Positions 51,307-59,450 are shown, counted from the stretch's first letter. The stretch: DNA of 64,000 nt from Celeribacter naphthalenivorans (GCF_020524585.1 NZ_JAIVLK010000005.1:1-64000); one strand, 5' to 3'. Notes: generated by a model not told the origin, from the sequence alone. Program-made: numbers and translations.

Positions 51307-51642
51307 TCAATCACCTTCGTCCTTCGAGTAGCCATTAATGATCATGCAGCGCTCATAATTCTTGTCGATTTTTGCACGATAGCCGATTGCCGCGCCCATG
51401 TTGGACATTCCTGCGCCCATTGGGTTCTGAGTTGCCGTGTATGTCGCGCCGTAGTTGCTGGTGACGGTGATCGGGGCCATGGTATGCTGCATCATCGGCA
51501 TCGGAGTTCCGTTTTCAGCATACATTTCGCAGAGCGCGGAAACCTTAGCGAAGACGCTCATTCGTTCCGGGCTTGCCGTCCAGGCGTCAGGCTCTTTGGA
51601 AACACAACCAGCCAGCACCAGCGCCAAAATCACATATCTCAT
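51307..51642 (-). CDS. Leftward lipoprotein (phage cargo)
   Basis: 111 residues with a lipobox (ALVLAGCVSK, Cys13) and a mature part rich in Met/Thr/Tyr (MQHTMAPITVTSNYGATYTA). ATG 51642 follows AGGGGAA. Found inside the late block on the opposite strand, typical of phage morons that alter the host surface. Superinfection exclusion or host adaptation is a guess. Confidence 0.7.
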   Translation of the reverse strand: MRYVILALVLAGCVSKEPDAWTASPERMSVFAKVSALCEMYAENGTPMPMMQHTMAPITVTSNYGATYTATQNPMGAGMSNMGAAIGYRAKIDKNYERCMIINGYSKDEGD

Positions 51643-51693
51643 TACGATTCCCCTGCATCAAATATCGCCACCATAACCAGATCACACCTTTCA

Positions 51694-51737
51694 TGCTATA
51701 ATTTAGGGGAACACAGGCCTGCTCATTCGGCACTGCC
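51694..51737 (+). promoter_or_regulatory. Extended -10 promoter element with conserved leader, copy 5
   Basis: TGCTATAATTTAGGGGAAC, then GGCCTGCTCATT and GGCACTGCC with one inserted base relative to copy 4. Drives the fibre genes and lies just upstream of the start of the leftward cargo lipoprotein. Confidence 0.7.
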
Positions 51738-51765
51738 TTTCTGACTTTCACAGAGAGAAGTGACG

Positions 51766-52059
51766 ATGGCCCAGAACATCACCCAAACATGCAGCGCAGA
51801 CACTTGGACGCAGCTCACCGATGCGGACATTACGGCGGCTCGCGTACAAAACGCTGGCGCGCTTGAGGTCTACATCCAAGCGACTTCCGGCACGACACCG
51901 CCGACCAGCACAGGCGGTTCGATCACCTTGAAGGCCGGTGAAGTTCTCCCCAGCACATGGACGCTTGCGGAAATTTTCCCCGGCGTCTCCAGCGCGGCGC
52001 GACTGTGGGCGAGACCGTCCGGCGGCATTGATGGTCACGTTTCCATCAGCCACGCATAA
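51766..52059 (+). CDS. Small virion or fibre-associated protein
   Basis: 97 residues, beta-rich and Thr/Ser-rich (ATSGTTPPTSTGGSITLKAG). ATG 51766 with GAGAG upstream. Directly before the fibre gene; probably a tail accessory or base protein. Confidence 0.55.
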   Translation: MAQNITQTCSADTWTQLTDADITAARVQNAGALEVYIQATSGTTPPTSTGGSITLKAGEVLPSTWTLAEIFPGVSSAARLWARPSGGIDGHVSISHA

Positions 52060-52071
52060 GGAGGTCTGACC

Positions 52072-52992
52072 ATGCCACGCAATGGAAGCGGCGTTTACAC
52101 CCTCCCTGTTGGTTATGAGGCTGTCACGGACGAAACGGCCACCGCAGCACAGCACAATACACCGCTCGAAGACCTCGCGTCCGATGCGAACGCCGCGCGC
52201 CCTATTGTTGCGGGGGGAACCGGGGCGTCGTCAGAGAGCGCGGCTCGCGCAAACCTCGGGCTTGCTATTGGCACGAACGTTCAGGCCTACAACGCCAACC
52301 TTGCGAGCCTGTCAGGACTCACGCTTGAGGCAGGCAAGATGCTGTATGCCACGGCGGCAGATACGCTTGCTCTGACCGACCTCAGCGACCACGTTCGAAC
52401 GAATATCCTGCCAGCCGCTGACGGTGACGAGCTTTGGGATGCAATTGGGCTTGGCTTGGTTGCACAATCGGCGAAGTCTGACCTGACCGACGCTGACGAC
52501 ATCGACATTGGCGGATTTTACATCCTGACGGCAGGGGCGACCAATGCCCCGTCAGCAAATGACTGCTCGGCAACTGTCGCGCGTGAGGACGCAGACAATA
52601 TCATCGTGACCGCGACTGATGCAGTGACGGGCGACGTTTACACGCGAAGCAAGGTAGCTGGCGTGTGGGGTGATTGGGGTCGCATGGCGCGGGCGGATGA
52701 AGTGCCGGGATTGGGGCAACGATGGGAAGATGCGTCGAGCGAATATTCGAGCGGAATTGCGTATCAAAACACAGAGCCGAGAGAGATTGAGTTTGTGGTG
52801 CAGATCGACACGAATGCCGGGTCTGGCAACACCGACATCCGAGCTTCACACGATGGTGTCACTTGGGTGTCGCTCGCCAATATCAGCGGCAATAACGGCA
52901 AGTCAATTTCATTCTCTGTCCCGCCGCTTGGGTATTTTAGCTCAAGCAACGCGGGGGCCGTGTTGGGCTGGAAAGTTAAGAGGACCGTGTAA
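52072..52992 (+). CDS. Tail fibre protein
   Basis: 306 residues. The N-terminus (LPVGYEAVTDETATAAQHNT, then IVAGGTGASSESAARANLGL) is the repeated phage-fibre signature; the C-terminus is beta-rich and would bind the host surface. A strong AAGGAGG precedes it. Confidence 0.78.
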   Translation: MPRNGSGVYTLPVGYEAVTDETATAAQHNTPLEDLASDANAARPIVAGGTGASSESAARANLGLAIGTNVQAYNANLASLSGLTLEAGKMLYATAADTLALTDLSDHVRTNILPAADGDELWDAIGLGLVAQSAKSDLTDADDIDIGGFYILTAGATNAPSANDCSATVAREDADNIIVTATDAVTGDVYTRSKVAGVWGDWGRMARADEVPGLGQRWEDASSEYSSGIAYQNTEPREIEFVVQIDTNAGSGNTDIRASHDGVTWVSLANISGNNGKSISFSVPPLGYFSSSNAGAVLGWKVKRTV

Positions 52993-52993
52993 A

Positions 52994-53446
52994 ATGGCAC
53001 ACATTGGATTCTATCACCCCGATCGCGGGTATTGGCAGGCGACATCTAATCCGAGCGAAGAAGTCCGAGCGACTTATCCAGAGGGAACGGTTCAGGTTCC
53101 GCTCAAGCCGGGTGCGGATTATCACTGGCAGGATGGCGAATGGGTATTTGTGGTCCCGGCGCCACCGGCACCAGCTGACCTGTCACCGGCTCGCTTTGCG
53201 TGGCTCTTGGCATACACTGGCCTTGGCGACGTGTGGGAGGCCATGGAGGCCGCGACCAAGGACACCGACCGGGCGACCTATGCGGCACTTGTGGCGCGCC
53301 GTGCATCCAGGTTCTTCACGCTTGCGGACACGCTGGTCGCTGTGACGCTTTTTGCGCCGCTTGCGGCACAAGTGGCCCCAGAGGTTGATCTGTCCGAGGC
53401 CGCGATCCGGGCAGCTTGGGCTCAAGCAGAAACGGCGGTGATCTGA
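52994..53446 (+). CDS. Tail fibre accessory protein
   Basis: 150 residues from ATG 52994, one base after the fibre stop. The N-terminal part starts MAHIGFYHPDRGYWQATSNP, and a C-terminal helical region has many Ala. Probably a fibre-assembly or tail protein; no defined family. Confidence 0.55.
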   Translation: MAHIGFYHPDRGYWQATSNPSEEVRATYPEGTVQVPLKPGADYHWQDGEWVFVVPAPPAPADLSPARFAWLLAYTGLGDVWEAMEAATKDTDRATYAALVARRASRFFTLADTLVAVTLFAPLAAQVAPEVDLSEAAIRAAWAQAETAVI

Positions 53447-54558
53447 TGAACTTCGGCTTCGGATTTGACCTTGGCAGCGTAGCCCTCCTCGGTGGCTCCG
53501 ACGCATTGATGCCGTCCCTTTCCAACGTCAACAGCACCGGCGGCTATGCGCTTAACTGCTCTGGCTCTCTGCTTGCGTATGCGGCCAATGAAATCCGTTA
53601 CGGCTGTCTTGACGGCCGGCAAGCTATTCTTGTCGAAGCCGGGGCTACGAACCTCATGCCCTACTCTGGTGATTTTGGTGGCTTTGGTATGTCAGAGGAC
53701 TCTCCCTCCAGAGTAACTATTACCCCAAACTATGCAGAAGCTCCGGACGGGACAATGACTGCCGCTTTGGTTGAAATACTCGCTCAATATGGGGCGGTAC
53801 AGCTCCTAGATATTATCTCTGCGGCTGCGGCCTCTGGTGTCACTTACACAGGGTCTATTTGGAGCAAATGGATTGGCGGCAATGACAATCTGCACATACG
53901 GGGATCTGGTCTTGGTCTGGTGTACCTTACGCCGATTACTGTAACTGACGAGTGGACCAGACACTCGGGAAGTTGGACCGGGAACGGGACTAACGGTATG
54001 GGGTTGGTAGTCCAAGACCGCAACAATTCAGGGTGGGGTTCTTTCTTGATTTGGGGTGCTCAACTCGAAGAAGGTCCACTTCCTACCTCCTACATCCCGA
54101 CTAATGGGGCCGCAGCCTCTCGCGCCGCAGACCTCGTAACCGCGCCTCTGACGGGGGATTATCCCAACGGCGTTCGGGTGCGAGGGACATTCCGCCTTGA
54201 TGCTATTGCGGGAAATTTCGACCGCCTATTCGCGCTTGATGACGGGACAACCAACAACCGGATATTGTTCTACCGTCACAAAACGGCGGGGAACTTCCAG
54301 ATGTCTGTGGTTGCTGGTGGGGCGAGCCAAGGCGTCATGAGCTACTCTGGATCGACCCTCGGGGAGACGCTTGAGGTTGACTTGACCATCACGCCGGATG
54401 CGATCAGCGGGACGATCAATGGTGATACGGTGAGCGCGGCATTAAGCGGCGCATATACCGCCCCAACGATTGCGCGCCTCGGACACTCACTCGGCGGGGT
54501 GAATATTCCGGCGCGCCTCCTATGCTCCAAGCTGCTCGTGTCGGAGGTGGCGGCATGA
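53446..54558 (+). CDS. Receptor-binding fibre/spike with LamG-like fold
   Basis: 370 residues from ATG 53446 (TGATG). The sequence is beta-rich throughout; WGAQLEEGPLPTSYIPTNGA followed by SRAADLVT is a hallmark of phage tail proteins with concanavalin/LamG-type domains. Probably determines host range by binding surface glycans. Confidence 0.7.
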   Translation: MNFGFGFDLGSVALLGGSDALMPSLSNVNSTGGYALNCSGSLLAYAANEIRYGCLDGRQAILVEAGATNLMPYSGDFGGFGMSEDSPSRVTITPNYAEAPDGTMTAALVEILAQYGAVQLLDIISAAAASGVTYTGSIWSKWIGGNDNLHIRGSGLGLVYLTPITVTDEWTRHSGSWTGNGTNGMGLVVQDRNNSGWGSFLIWGAQLEEGPLPTSYIPTNGAAASRAADLVTAPLTGDYPNGVRVRGTFRLDAIAGNFDRLFALDDGTTNNRILFYRHKTAGNFQMSVVAGGASQGVMSYSGSTLGETLEVDLTITPDAISGTINGDTVSAALSGAYTAPTIARLGHSLGGVNIPARLLCSKLLVSEVAA

Positions 54559-54881
54559 CCGACTTCTACTTGAAATTCGCTGACCGCGAAGAGGCCCTTG
54601 CTGCTCTCTCAATCATCACTGCGCAGGACGACGCTGGCGAAACAGTCTGGCGTCAGGATATGGCGTCTGTTGCAGAGGTGGACCCGATCTATGTGGAAAC
54701 GGGAAACATGCTCACCGATGCGGAGGGCGTCGAGTACCCCGAGCGCGAAATGATCGAAGGTTTTCACTTGAACGTCAGGTCGTGGCGCGCGGATGTGACA
54801 GCCTTTCTTGAGGCGCTACCGTCCGAGAATTTGCCTGAACCCGCGACACCGGCTGTCGTGTGGGCTGGGGGTGTGGCGTGA
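54555..54881 (+). CDS. Tail protein, unknown
   Basis: 108 residues, acidic, with DFYLKFADREEALAALSIIT. Start is the ATG of ATGA at 54555. Similar small genes follow fibre genes in rhodobacterial phages. Confidence 0.55.
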   Translation: MTDFYLKFADREEALAALSIITAQDDAGETVWRQDMASVAEVDPIYVETGNMLTDAEGVEYPEREMIEGFHLNVRSWRADVTAFLEALPSENLPEPATPAVVWAGGVA

Positions 54882-55552
54882 AGAAACCAAACGTAGGTCC
54901 ACAGACCGCCGGTTTTATCCGCAACGTAGCGGCCACGCTCACGGCGACCGGGTTCGTCATAACGCTGGGGTGGTGGGCATTTGGCCCTCGCATTGAGGTC
55001 GAGGTGCGCGCGTGGCTCGCCGATAGCGTGGGTGTGAGCGCCGAAATCATCCAGTCTCAGCAGGCGTCTATCGCGGAGATGGGTGAAACGCTGGTGAACC
55101 TCACAAGCACAACGCGCAAGCTCTCAGAAGAGGTAGCGCAGATGCAGGATGACCGGATCGAGCGCACCGCTCCGCCGGTGCAATTTTCGGCCAAGGGAAA
55201 CTCTGTTTCGACGGGCCGCATTGGCGGCGTGGTCTATCAGTCCTGGCTGATCCGCAAAGAGCGTGACTGCGGCATTCCGCGCTCGCGCGCTTATTTCGTC
55301 AATGGCGGTGGTCGAACGCATCTGTTCCGCGACAAGTCGAACGCGGATGAGGTAGGATATGTCGCGCCTCTTCTGGTCGATGGCGACTGGCAGAGGGTGA
55401 GCTTTTCGGCCCGCATCCCTGACAACGAGGGCGTCCAGCCTACGAGCGATGCCGATCTTGCCTCTGCCTTCCTCGTGGTCGATTGGCCGGAGAAATGCCC
55501 GAACGTGCCGCCCCTTCGCAGTCCTGAAGTTCCCTTTCGCATCTTGGAGTAA
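54878..55552 (+). CDS. Membrane-anchored phage protein
   Basis: 224 residues from GTG 54878. One hydrophobic segment (about 18-42), a short coiled coil (about 65-95), then a soluble C-terminal region with four Cys. Placed before the lysis genes; may have a role in lysis or membrane remodelling. Confidence 0.55.
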   Translation: MKKPNVGPQTAGFIRNVAATLTATGFVITLGWWAFGPRIEVEVRAWLADSVGVSAEIIQSQQASIAEMGETLVNLTSTTRKLSEEVAQMQDDRIERTAPPVQFSAKGNSVSTGRIGGVVYQSWLIRKERDCGIPRSRAYFVNGGGRTHLFRDKSNADEVGYVAPLLVDGDWQRVSFSARIPDNEGVQPTSDADLASAFLVVDWPEKCPNVPPLRSPEVPFRILE

Positions 55553-55557
55553 AGACC

Positions 55558-56349
55558 ATGTTTAAACTTATCCCTGACGCCGGGCGTGTCGTGAAATTCA
55601 GCTACACCTTTTGGCTGTCGATCTTCGGTTTCGTCTGGCTGGTCGCCCCGGAGATTTATTTCGCGACCACCGGCTATGACGTCTCTCCTTTCATTCGCTG
55701 GGTGGTCACGGCCATGACCTTTGCGGCCATTGCTGTTCTGCGGTTCATCCAGCAACCCGGCGGCACGATCCGCAACTGGATCAAGATCATCGCTATGGCG
55801 CTCGCGCTTCTTTTGGCCGGCGTATTTCTTGGCATCGCGACGGCACAGGCCGGGACGATCTCGGACGCGCAGAAGGCGCAAATTCAGGCAGACACAATTC
55901 CGATTGCCACGCCTCTCATCGCCAAGTGGGAGGGCTTCCGTTCCTGCCCCTACATCCCGGTGAAAGGCGATGTGCCGACGATTGGCTTTGGATCGACACG
56001 CGGCATCACCATGAACACGCCGTGCATCACGCGGGCAAAGGCGGAGGCAATGCTTGCCGAAGAGGTCCGCGAATACATGGTGAACTTCAACCGTCTCATG
56101 CCGCAAGATGCTTGGCTGTATATGGATGAGTTCATCAATTCGGCCTTCACCGATCTGAGCTACAATGTCGGCTGGGGCGCGGCGGCGCGCAGCACGGCGG
56201 CAAAGCGGCTGGCGGCTGGCAATGTCGATGGGGCCTGCTATGCGGTCACCTGGTACAACAAAGCCGGGGGGCGGGTGTATCAGGGCCTTGTAAATCGGCG
56301 CCAAGATGATCTGGCCGTGTGCCGTGGCGATCTGTCGGGCCTGTCATGA
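55558..56349 (+). CDS. Holin-like/endolysin fusion (GH24 muramidase)
   Basis: 263 residues. Three hydrophobic segments (about 16-37, 45-64, 77-97; the last ends in AQAG like a signal peptide) precede a lysozyme domain from about 100. Catalytic Glu125 in AKWEGFRSCPY and the TIGFGST loop (141-147) mark a GH24 phage muramidase; Asp/Thr partners follow. Endolysins rarely carry a multi-pass N-terminus, so this looks like a holin joined to the enzyme. No separate holin gene is seen nearby. Confidence 0.82.
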   Translation: MFKLIPDAGRVVKFSYTFWLSIFGFVWLVAPEIYFATTGYDVSPFIRWVVTAMTFAAIAVLRFIQQPGGTIRNWIKIIAMALALLLAGVFLGIATAQAGTISDAQKAQIQADTIPIATPLIAKWEGFRSCPYIPVKGDVPTIGFGSTRGITMNTPCITRAKAEAMLAEEVREYMVNFNRLMPQDAWLYMDEFINSAFTDLSYNVGWGAAARSTAAKRLAAGNVDGACYAVTWYNKAGGRVYQGLVNRRQDDLAVCRGDLSGLS

Positions 56350-56636
56350 ATCGCGCGCTCGCCATAGCCCTCTTTGCCGCTGTAGTGGCCGCTGGCGTCC
56401 AGACGTGGCGCTTGGAACGTGTCAGGCTCGCATGGGCGACTGAGCGGGCTGTCACGGCGGAGGGGGCGGTCAAAGACCTGACCGATACCGCCGCAACCAT
56501 CACGGCCCTGCGCGGCGAATTCGAAGAGATCATGGAGACAGCAAATGCGCTACCCAATGCTGATGCTTGCGGTTTTGATGATGGCCGGGTGCGCGCGCTC
56601 GATGCCATCCAGCACCCCGTGCCGCCCGCCCGTTGA
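56346..56636 (+). CDS. Inner-membrane spanin (Rz-like)
   Basis: 96 residues from ATG 56346 overlapping the endolysin stop. N-terminal signal-anchor (about 4-20) and a helical charged periplasmic part, followed by Pro-rich end. It would pair with the nested lipoprotein to fuse inner and outer membranes at lysis. Confidence 0.75.
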   Translation: MNRALAIALFAAVVAAGVQTWRLERVRLAWATERAVTAEGAVKDLTDTAATITALRGEFEEIMETANALPNADACGFDDGRVRALDAIQHPVPPAR

Positions 56637-56739
56637 TCTTCCTGACCGTGCAATAGGCCAAGGCGAGGCGTTCCGGTTCTGGGCGCGCGACCGTCAGGCG
56701 CTGGTTGAGTGCGGTGCGGCGAACGGGGTGGTGGAATAG
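56545..56739 (+). CDS. Outer-membrane spanin lipoprotein (Rz1-like), nested
   Basis: 64 residues in another frame, starting inside the Rz-like gene. Lipobox LMMAGC (Cys16) followed by a Pro/Ser-rich mature region. This nested layout is the classical Rz/Rz1 arrangement. Confidence 0.75.
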   Translation: MRYPMLMLAVLMMAGCARSMPSSTPCRPPVDLPDRAIGQGEAFRFWARDRQALVECGAANGVVE

Positions 56740-56807
56740 CTGAGCGTTGAAATTCAGGCTTTGATTTCATAGCCTGCGCGCCAAGTTTTACAACGGACAG
56801 TCTTAAT

Positions 56808-56990
56808 ATGTCAGGCCGAAACGTTACATGGATATATTGTTCCTGTGGTCATAGCGTCACGCTCGACCGACAGGAGGGGACTCGGGAAGAGATATTGCGC
56901 CGCTTCGTCTGCTCGAAGTGCGGGGAGCGTCCGGATGACCTGCGGCACGGGTATGTTGCTGCGGAGACTTTGAAGCGCTCAGGCTGTTAG
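56808..56990 (+). CDS. Zinc-ribbon protein at the prophage right end
   Basis: 60 residues. IYCSCGHSV and VCSKCGERP form a four-Cys zinc ribbon. Last gene before the right attachment site; possibly lysogenically expressed. No family recognised. Confidence 0.55.
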   Translation: MSGRNVTWIYCSCGHSVTLDRQEGTREEILRRFVCSKCGERPDDLRHGYVAAETLKRSGC

Positions 56991-57088
56991 AACATTCTTG
57001 CTTTGTTCACGCCGTTTCTGCGGGTGAAAAGTTCAAACGCTTTAAGTGATTCTGATTGATTTCGTTGCGCTTTCTTCGCGCCTTGCTT

Positions 57089-57129
57089 CGGATTTGCAAT
57101 CCGCTGCGTCACCACTCCGCCAACTCGCC
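57089..57129. repeat. Prophage attachment core, right copy
   Basis: 41 bp identical to 19692-19732. It is the original 5' half of tRNA-Cys, now cut off from its 3' half by the prophage. Read on the minus strand it is followed by phage DNA rather than tRNA sequence. Confidence 0.92.
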
Positions 57130-57147
57130 TGAAATGGTGTGCCGCTG

Positions 57148-57174
57148 TCTATACCATGCTTGAAACCTACGCAA
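57148..57174 (-). promoter_or_regulatory. Orphaned native tRNA-Cys promoter
   Basis: On the minus strand TTGCGT (57169-57174) and TATAGA (57148-57153) lie upstream of the 5' half copy. The spacer is only 15 bp, so the -35 is uncertain, but the -10 is good. It would have driven tRNA-Cys before prophage insertion and now reads into the prophage end. Confidence 0.4.
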
Positions 57175-57277
57175 GCCGCCTTTTGCCAGTTTCCGCAGGT
57201 GCATTGATATGTTGCCCCTGCCGGAGGCTTATGGCAAAACGACCAAAGAGATGCCCATGAACGAAAGAGTTCAGCCC

Positions 57278-57931
57278 ATGCCAGATTTCACCCAGCTCCG
57301 CACCACTATGGTCGACACGCAGGTTCGCCCCTCCGATGTGACCAAATTCCCGATCATCGAAGCCATGTTGAGCGTGCCGCGCGAAAATTTCGTGCCGACC
57401 GCAAAACGTGCAGGTGCCTATGTCGGCGAACATGTCGATCTCGGCAACAACCGTGTGGTGCTCGATCCGCGCGTTCTGGCGAAGATGCTGGATGTGCTGA
57501 ACATCGAAAACGACGAGCTGGTGCTCGATCTGGGATGTGCCATGGGCTACTCCTCCGCCGTCATCGCGCGCATGGCGCAGGCGGTGGTGGCCGTCGAAGA
57601 AGACGAGACACTGGCCACAGAGGCCGCAAGTGCTCTGACCGCCAACGGATCGGACAATGTCATCCTGGAAACCGGGCCGATTGCGAAGGGCGCGGCACAG
57701 CATGGACCCTATGATGTTGTGATCTTGCAAGGCGGTGTTGAAGAAATGCCTGATGAAATTCTGTCGCAGGTGAAGGAAAAAGGGCGCATCTGTGCTATTT
57801 TTCTCGACGGAGCCCTTGGCATCGTGCGTATTGGGTACAAGATAGACGGTGCAATTACATGGCGAATGGCGTTTAATGCCACCGCGCCGGTACTGCCGGG
57901 TTTTGTAAAAGACGCGCAATTCGCGCTATAA
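57278..57931 (+). CDS. pcm: Protein-L-isoaspartate O-methyltransferase
   Basis: 217 residues from ATG 57278, the usual length in this group (ATG 57257 is an alternative). The SAM-binding motif reads VLDLGCAMGYSSAVIARMAQ (about 89-108). It repairs isoaspartyl residues in damaged proteins. In related genomes it lies next to tolC; the tRNA-Cys normally lies upstream, as here before the insertions. Confidence 0.88.
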   Translation: MPDFTQLRTTMVDTQVRPSDVTKFPIIEAMLSVPRENFVPTAKRAGAYVGEHVDLGNNRVVLDPRVLAKMLDVLNIENDELVLDLGCAMGYSSAVIARMAQAVVAVEEDETLATEAASALTANGSDNVILETGPIAKGAAQHGPYDVVILQGGVEEMPDEILSQVKEKGRICAIFLDGALGIVRIGYKIDGAITWRMAFNATAPVLPGFVKDAQFAL

Positions 57932-57995
57932 GATGCGAACGTAGGATTGGCCGGGAAGGCCCCGGCGTTCGAGATAACAAAGGGGCATGAGGCCA

Positions 57996-59387
57996 ATGAG
58001 CAAGAGCAAGACAATCAGGAATGCACTGTATGCCGGTGTGGCATCACTGGGCATGGGCGCGATGCCGGTGGCATCTTGGGCGGAAACGCTTGGGGATGCG
58101 CTGGCGTCGGCATATAAGAATTCGGGACTTCTGGAACAGAACCGCGCCACGTTGCGTGCGGCGGATGAGGGGGTAGCCTCTGCGCTGTCCGATCTGCGCC
58201 CGTCTCTGTCGTATAACTATCAGGTCGGCAAAGAACGTGGGTTCCAAACCGGCGATGTCTGGTCCGACTGGAGTGACACGCTGTCCTTTATTGCCTCCAT
58301 GGACATCTACACCTTCGGTCGCAACAAGCTTTCGGTTGATCTGCAAAAAGAGGTCGTGCTGGCGACGCGGGCCTCTTTGGTCAATGTCGAACAGGCCGTT
58401 TTGGCCTCTGCGGTCGACGCCTATATGAGCGTGCGTGAGGCGCAGGCGCTGGTCAATCTGCGTCAGAATGCCGTGCGTTTGAACCAACAGAACCTTCGCG
58501 CTGCGCAGGACCGGTTCGAAGTCGGTGAAATCACCCGCACCGAAGTCGCACAATTCGAGGCGCAGCTGGCCTCCGTGCGCGCCGATTTGGCCTCCGCGCA
58601 GGGCACGCTCTCTGCTGCGCGTGAGACCTATAAGGTCGCCGTGGGGCATTACCCGACGTCGCTGTCGACCCCGCCCAATATCACATTGCCGGTGCCGACG
58701 CTTGAGGCTGCGGTCTCGACCGCGCGCCAACGCCATCCGGGCATCATTGCTCTGCAACACCAGGCCACCGCCCAGGACATCGCCGTCGATATCGCCGAGC
58801 GCAATATGTTCCCGACCGTGTCCGGCTCTGTGACCCAGAGCTATTCCGACAGTTTCGACGATGACACCACCTCGATCGGTCTCGGTGTTTCTGGCACAAT
58901 CTATTCCGGTGGGGCCGTGGCCTCCGGCGTGCGGGGGGCGATTGCCAACCGCGATGCGGCGCGGGCTGAATTGCTGCAAACCTCTCGCGAAGTGGAGCAG
59001 GGCGTGCGCACGAACTGGGCCATGCTCTCTGTGTTCGCAGCCTCTGAAAGCGCGTCGAACGCCTATGTTCAGGCCCAGCGTGTGGCCTATGACGGTGTGC
59101 GCGAAGAGGCCGATCTGGGGGCTGCGACCACGCTCGACGTGCTGGACGCGGAACAGGATCTCCTCGATGCGCAGGTCTCGGCCATTCAGGCCCGTATCGC
59201 GCGCGAAACCCAATCCTACGCGGTGCTGCAATCGCTGGGCATGCTGACCGTCGAGCAGTTGAAGCTCAACGTCCCGGTCTATGACCCCGCAGCCTATTAC
59301 AATGCCGTCAAAAACGCGCCGACCCGCTATGTCAGCCCGCAAGGCGAAAAGCTGGACCGCGTGTTGGAAGGTTTGATGAAAAAATAA
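57996..59387 (+). CDS. tolC: TolC-family outer membrane efflux protein
   Basis: 463 residues from ATG 57996 (an ATG at 57987 sits too close to AAAGGGG). Signal peptide to about residue 27 (VASWAETLG), then two repeated helical-barrel halves (e.g. NRATLRAADEGVASALSDLR and QDRFEVGEITRTEVAQFEAQ) typical of TolC in type I secretion or drug export. It forms the outer-membrane exit duct. Confidence 0.93.
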   Translation: MSKSKTIRNALYAGVASLGMGAMPVASWAETLGDALASAYKNSGLLEQNRATLRAADEGVASALSDLRPSLSYNYQVGKERGFQTGDVWSDWSDTLSFIASMDIYTFGRNKLSVDLQKEVVLATRASLVNVEQAVLASAVDAYMSVREAQALVNLRQNAVRLNQQNLRAAQDRFEVGEITRTEVAQFEAQLASVRADLASAQGTLSAARETYKVAVGHYPTSLSTPPNITLPVPTLEAAVSTARQRHPGIIALQHQATAQDIAVDIAERNMFPTVSGSVTQSYSDSFDDDTTSIGLGVSGTIYSGGAVASGVRGAIANRDAARAELLQTSREVEQGVRTNWAMLSVFAASESASNAYVQAQRVAYDGVREEADLGAATTLDVLDAEQDLLDAQVSAIQARIARETQSYAVLQSLGMLTVEQLKLNVPVYDPAAYYNAVKNAPTRYVSPQGEKLDRVLEGLMKK

Positions 59388-59416
59388 CAGCCGAAGCCTT
59401 CGGTTAGGTGAAAACG

Positions 59417-59450
59417 CCCCCGCATGTCGGAAACCGACGTGCGGGGGTTT
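59417..59450 (+). terminator. Terminator after tolC
   Basis: CCCCCGCATGTCGG, AAA and CCGACGTGCGGGGG form a 14-bp stem with one mismatch, followed by TTTGCGTTT. Confidence 0.85.

Larger units (their letters stand above)
19692..57129. mobile_element. Podovirus-like prophage, about 37.4 kb
   Basis: Flanked by the 41-bp tRNA-Cys direct repeat. It has a full gene set: integrase, recombination genes, immunity region with two regulators, replication genes, terminase, portal, scaffold, capsid, tail-hub proteins, ejection proteins, fibres, lysis genes. No long tail tube, tape-measure or sheath genes occur, while large internal/ejection proteins follow the tail-hub genes, which fits a short-tailed (podovirus) virion. 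All key frames are open, so it may be inducible. Confidence 0.93.
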
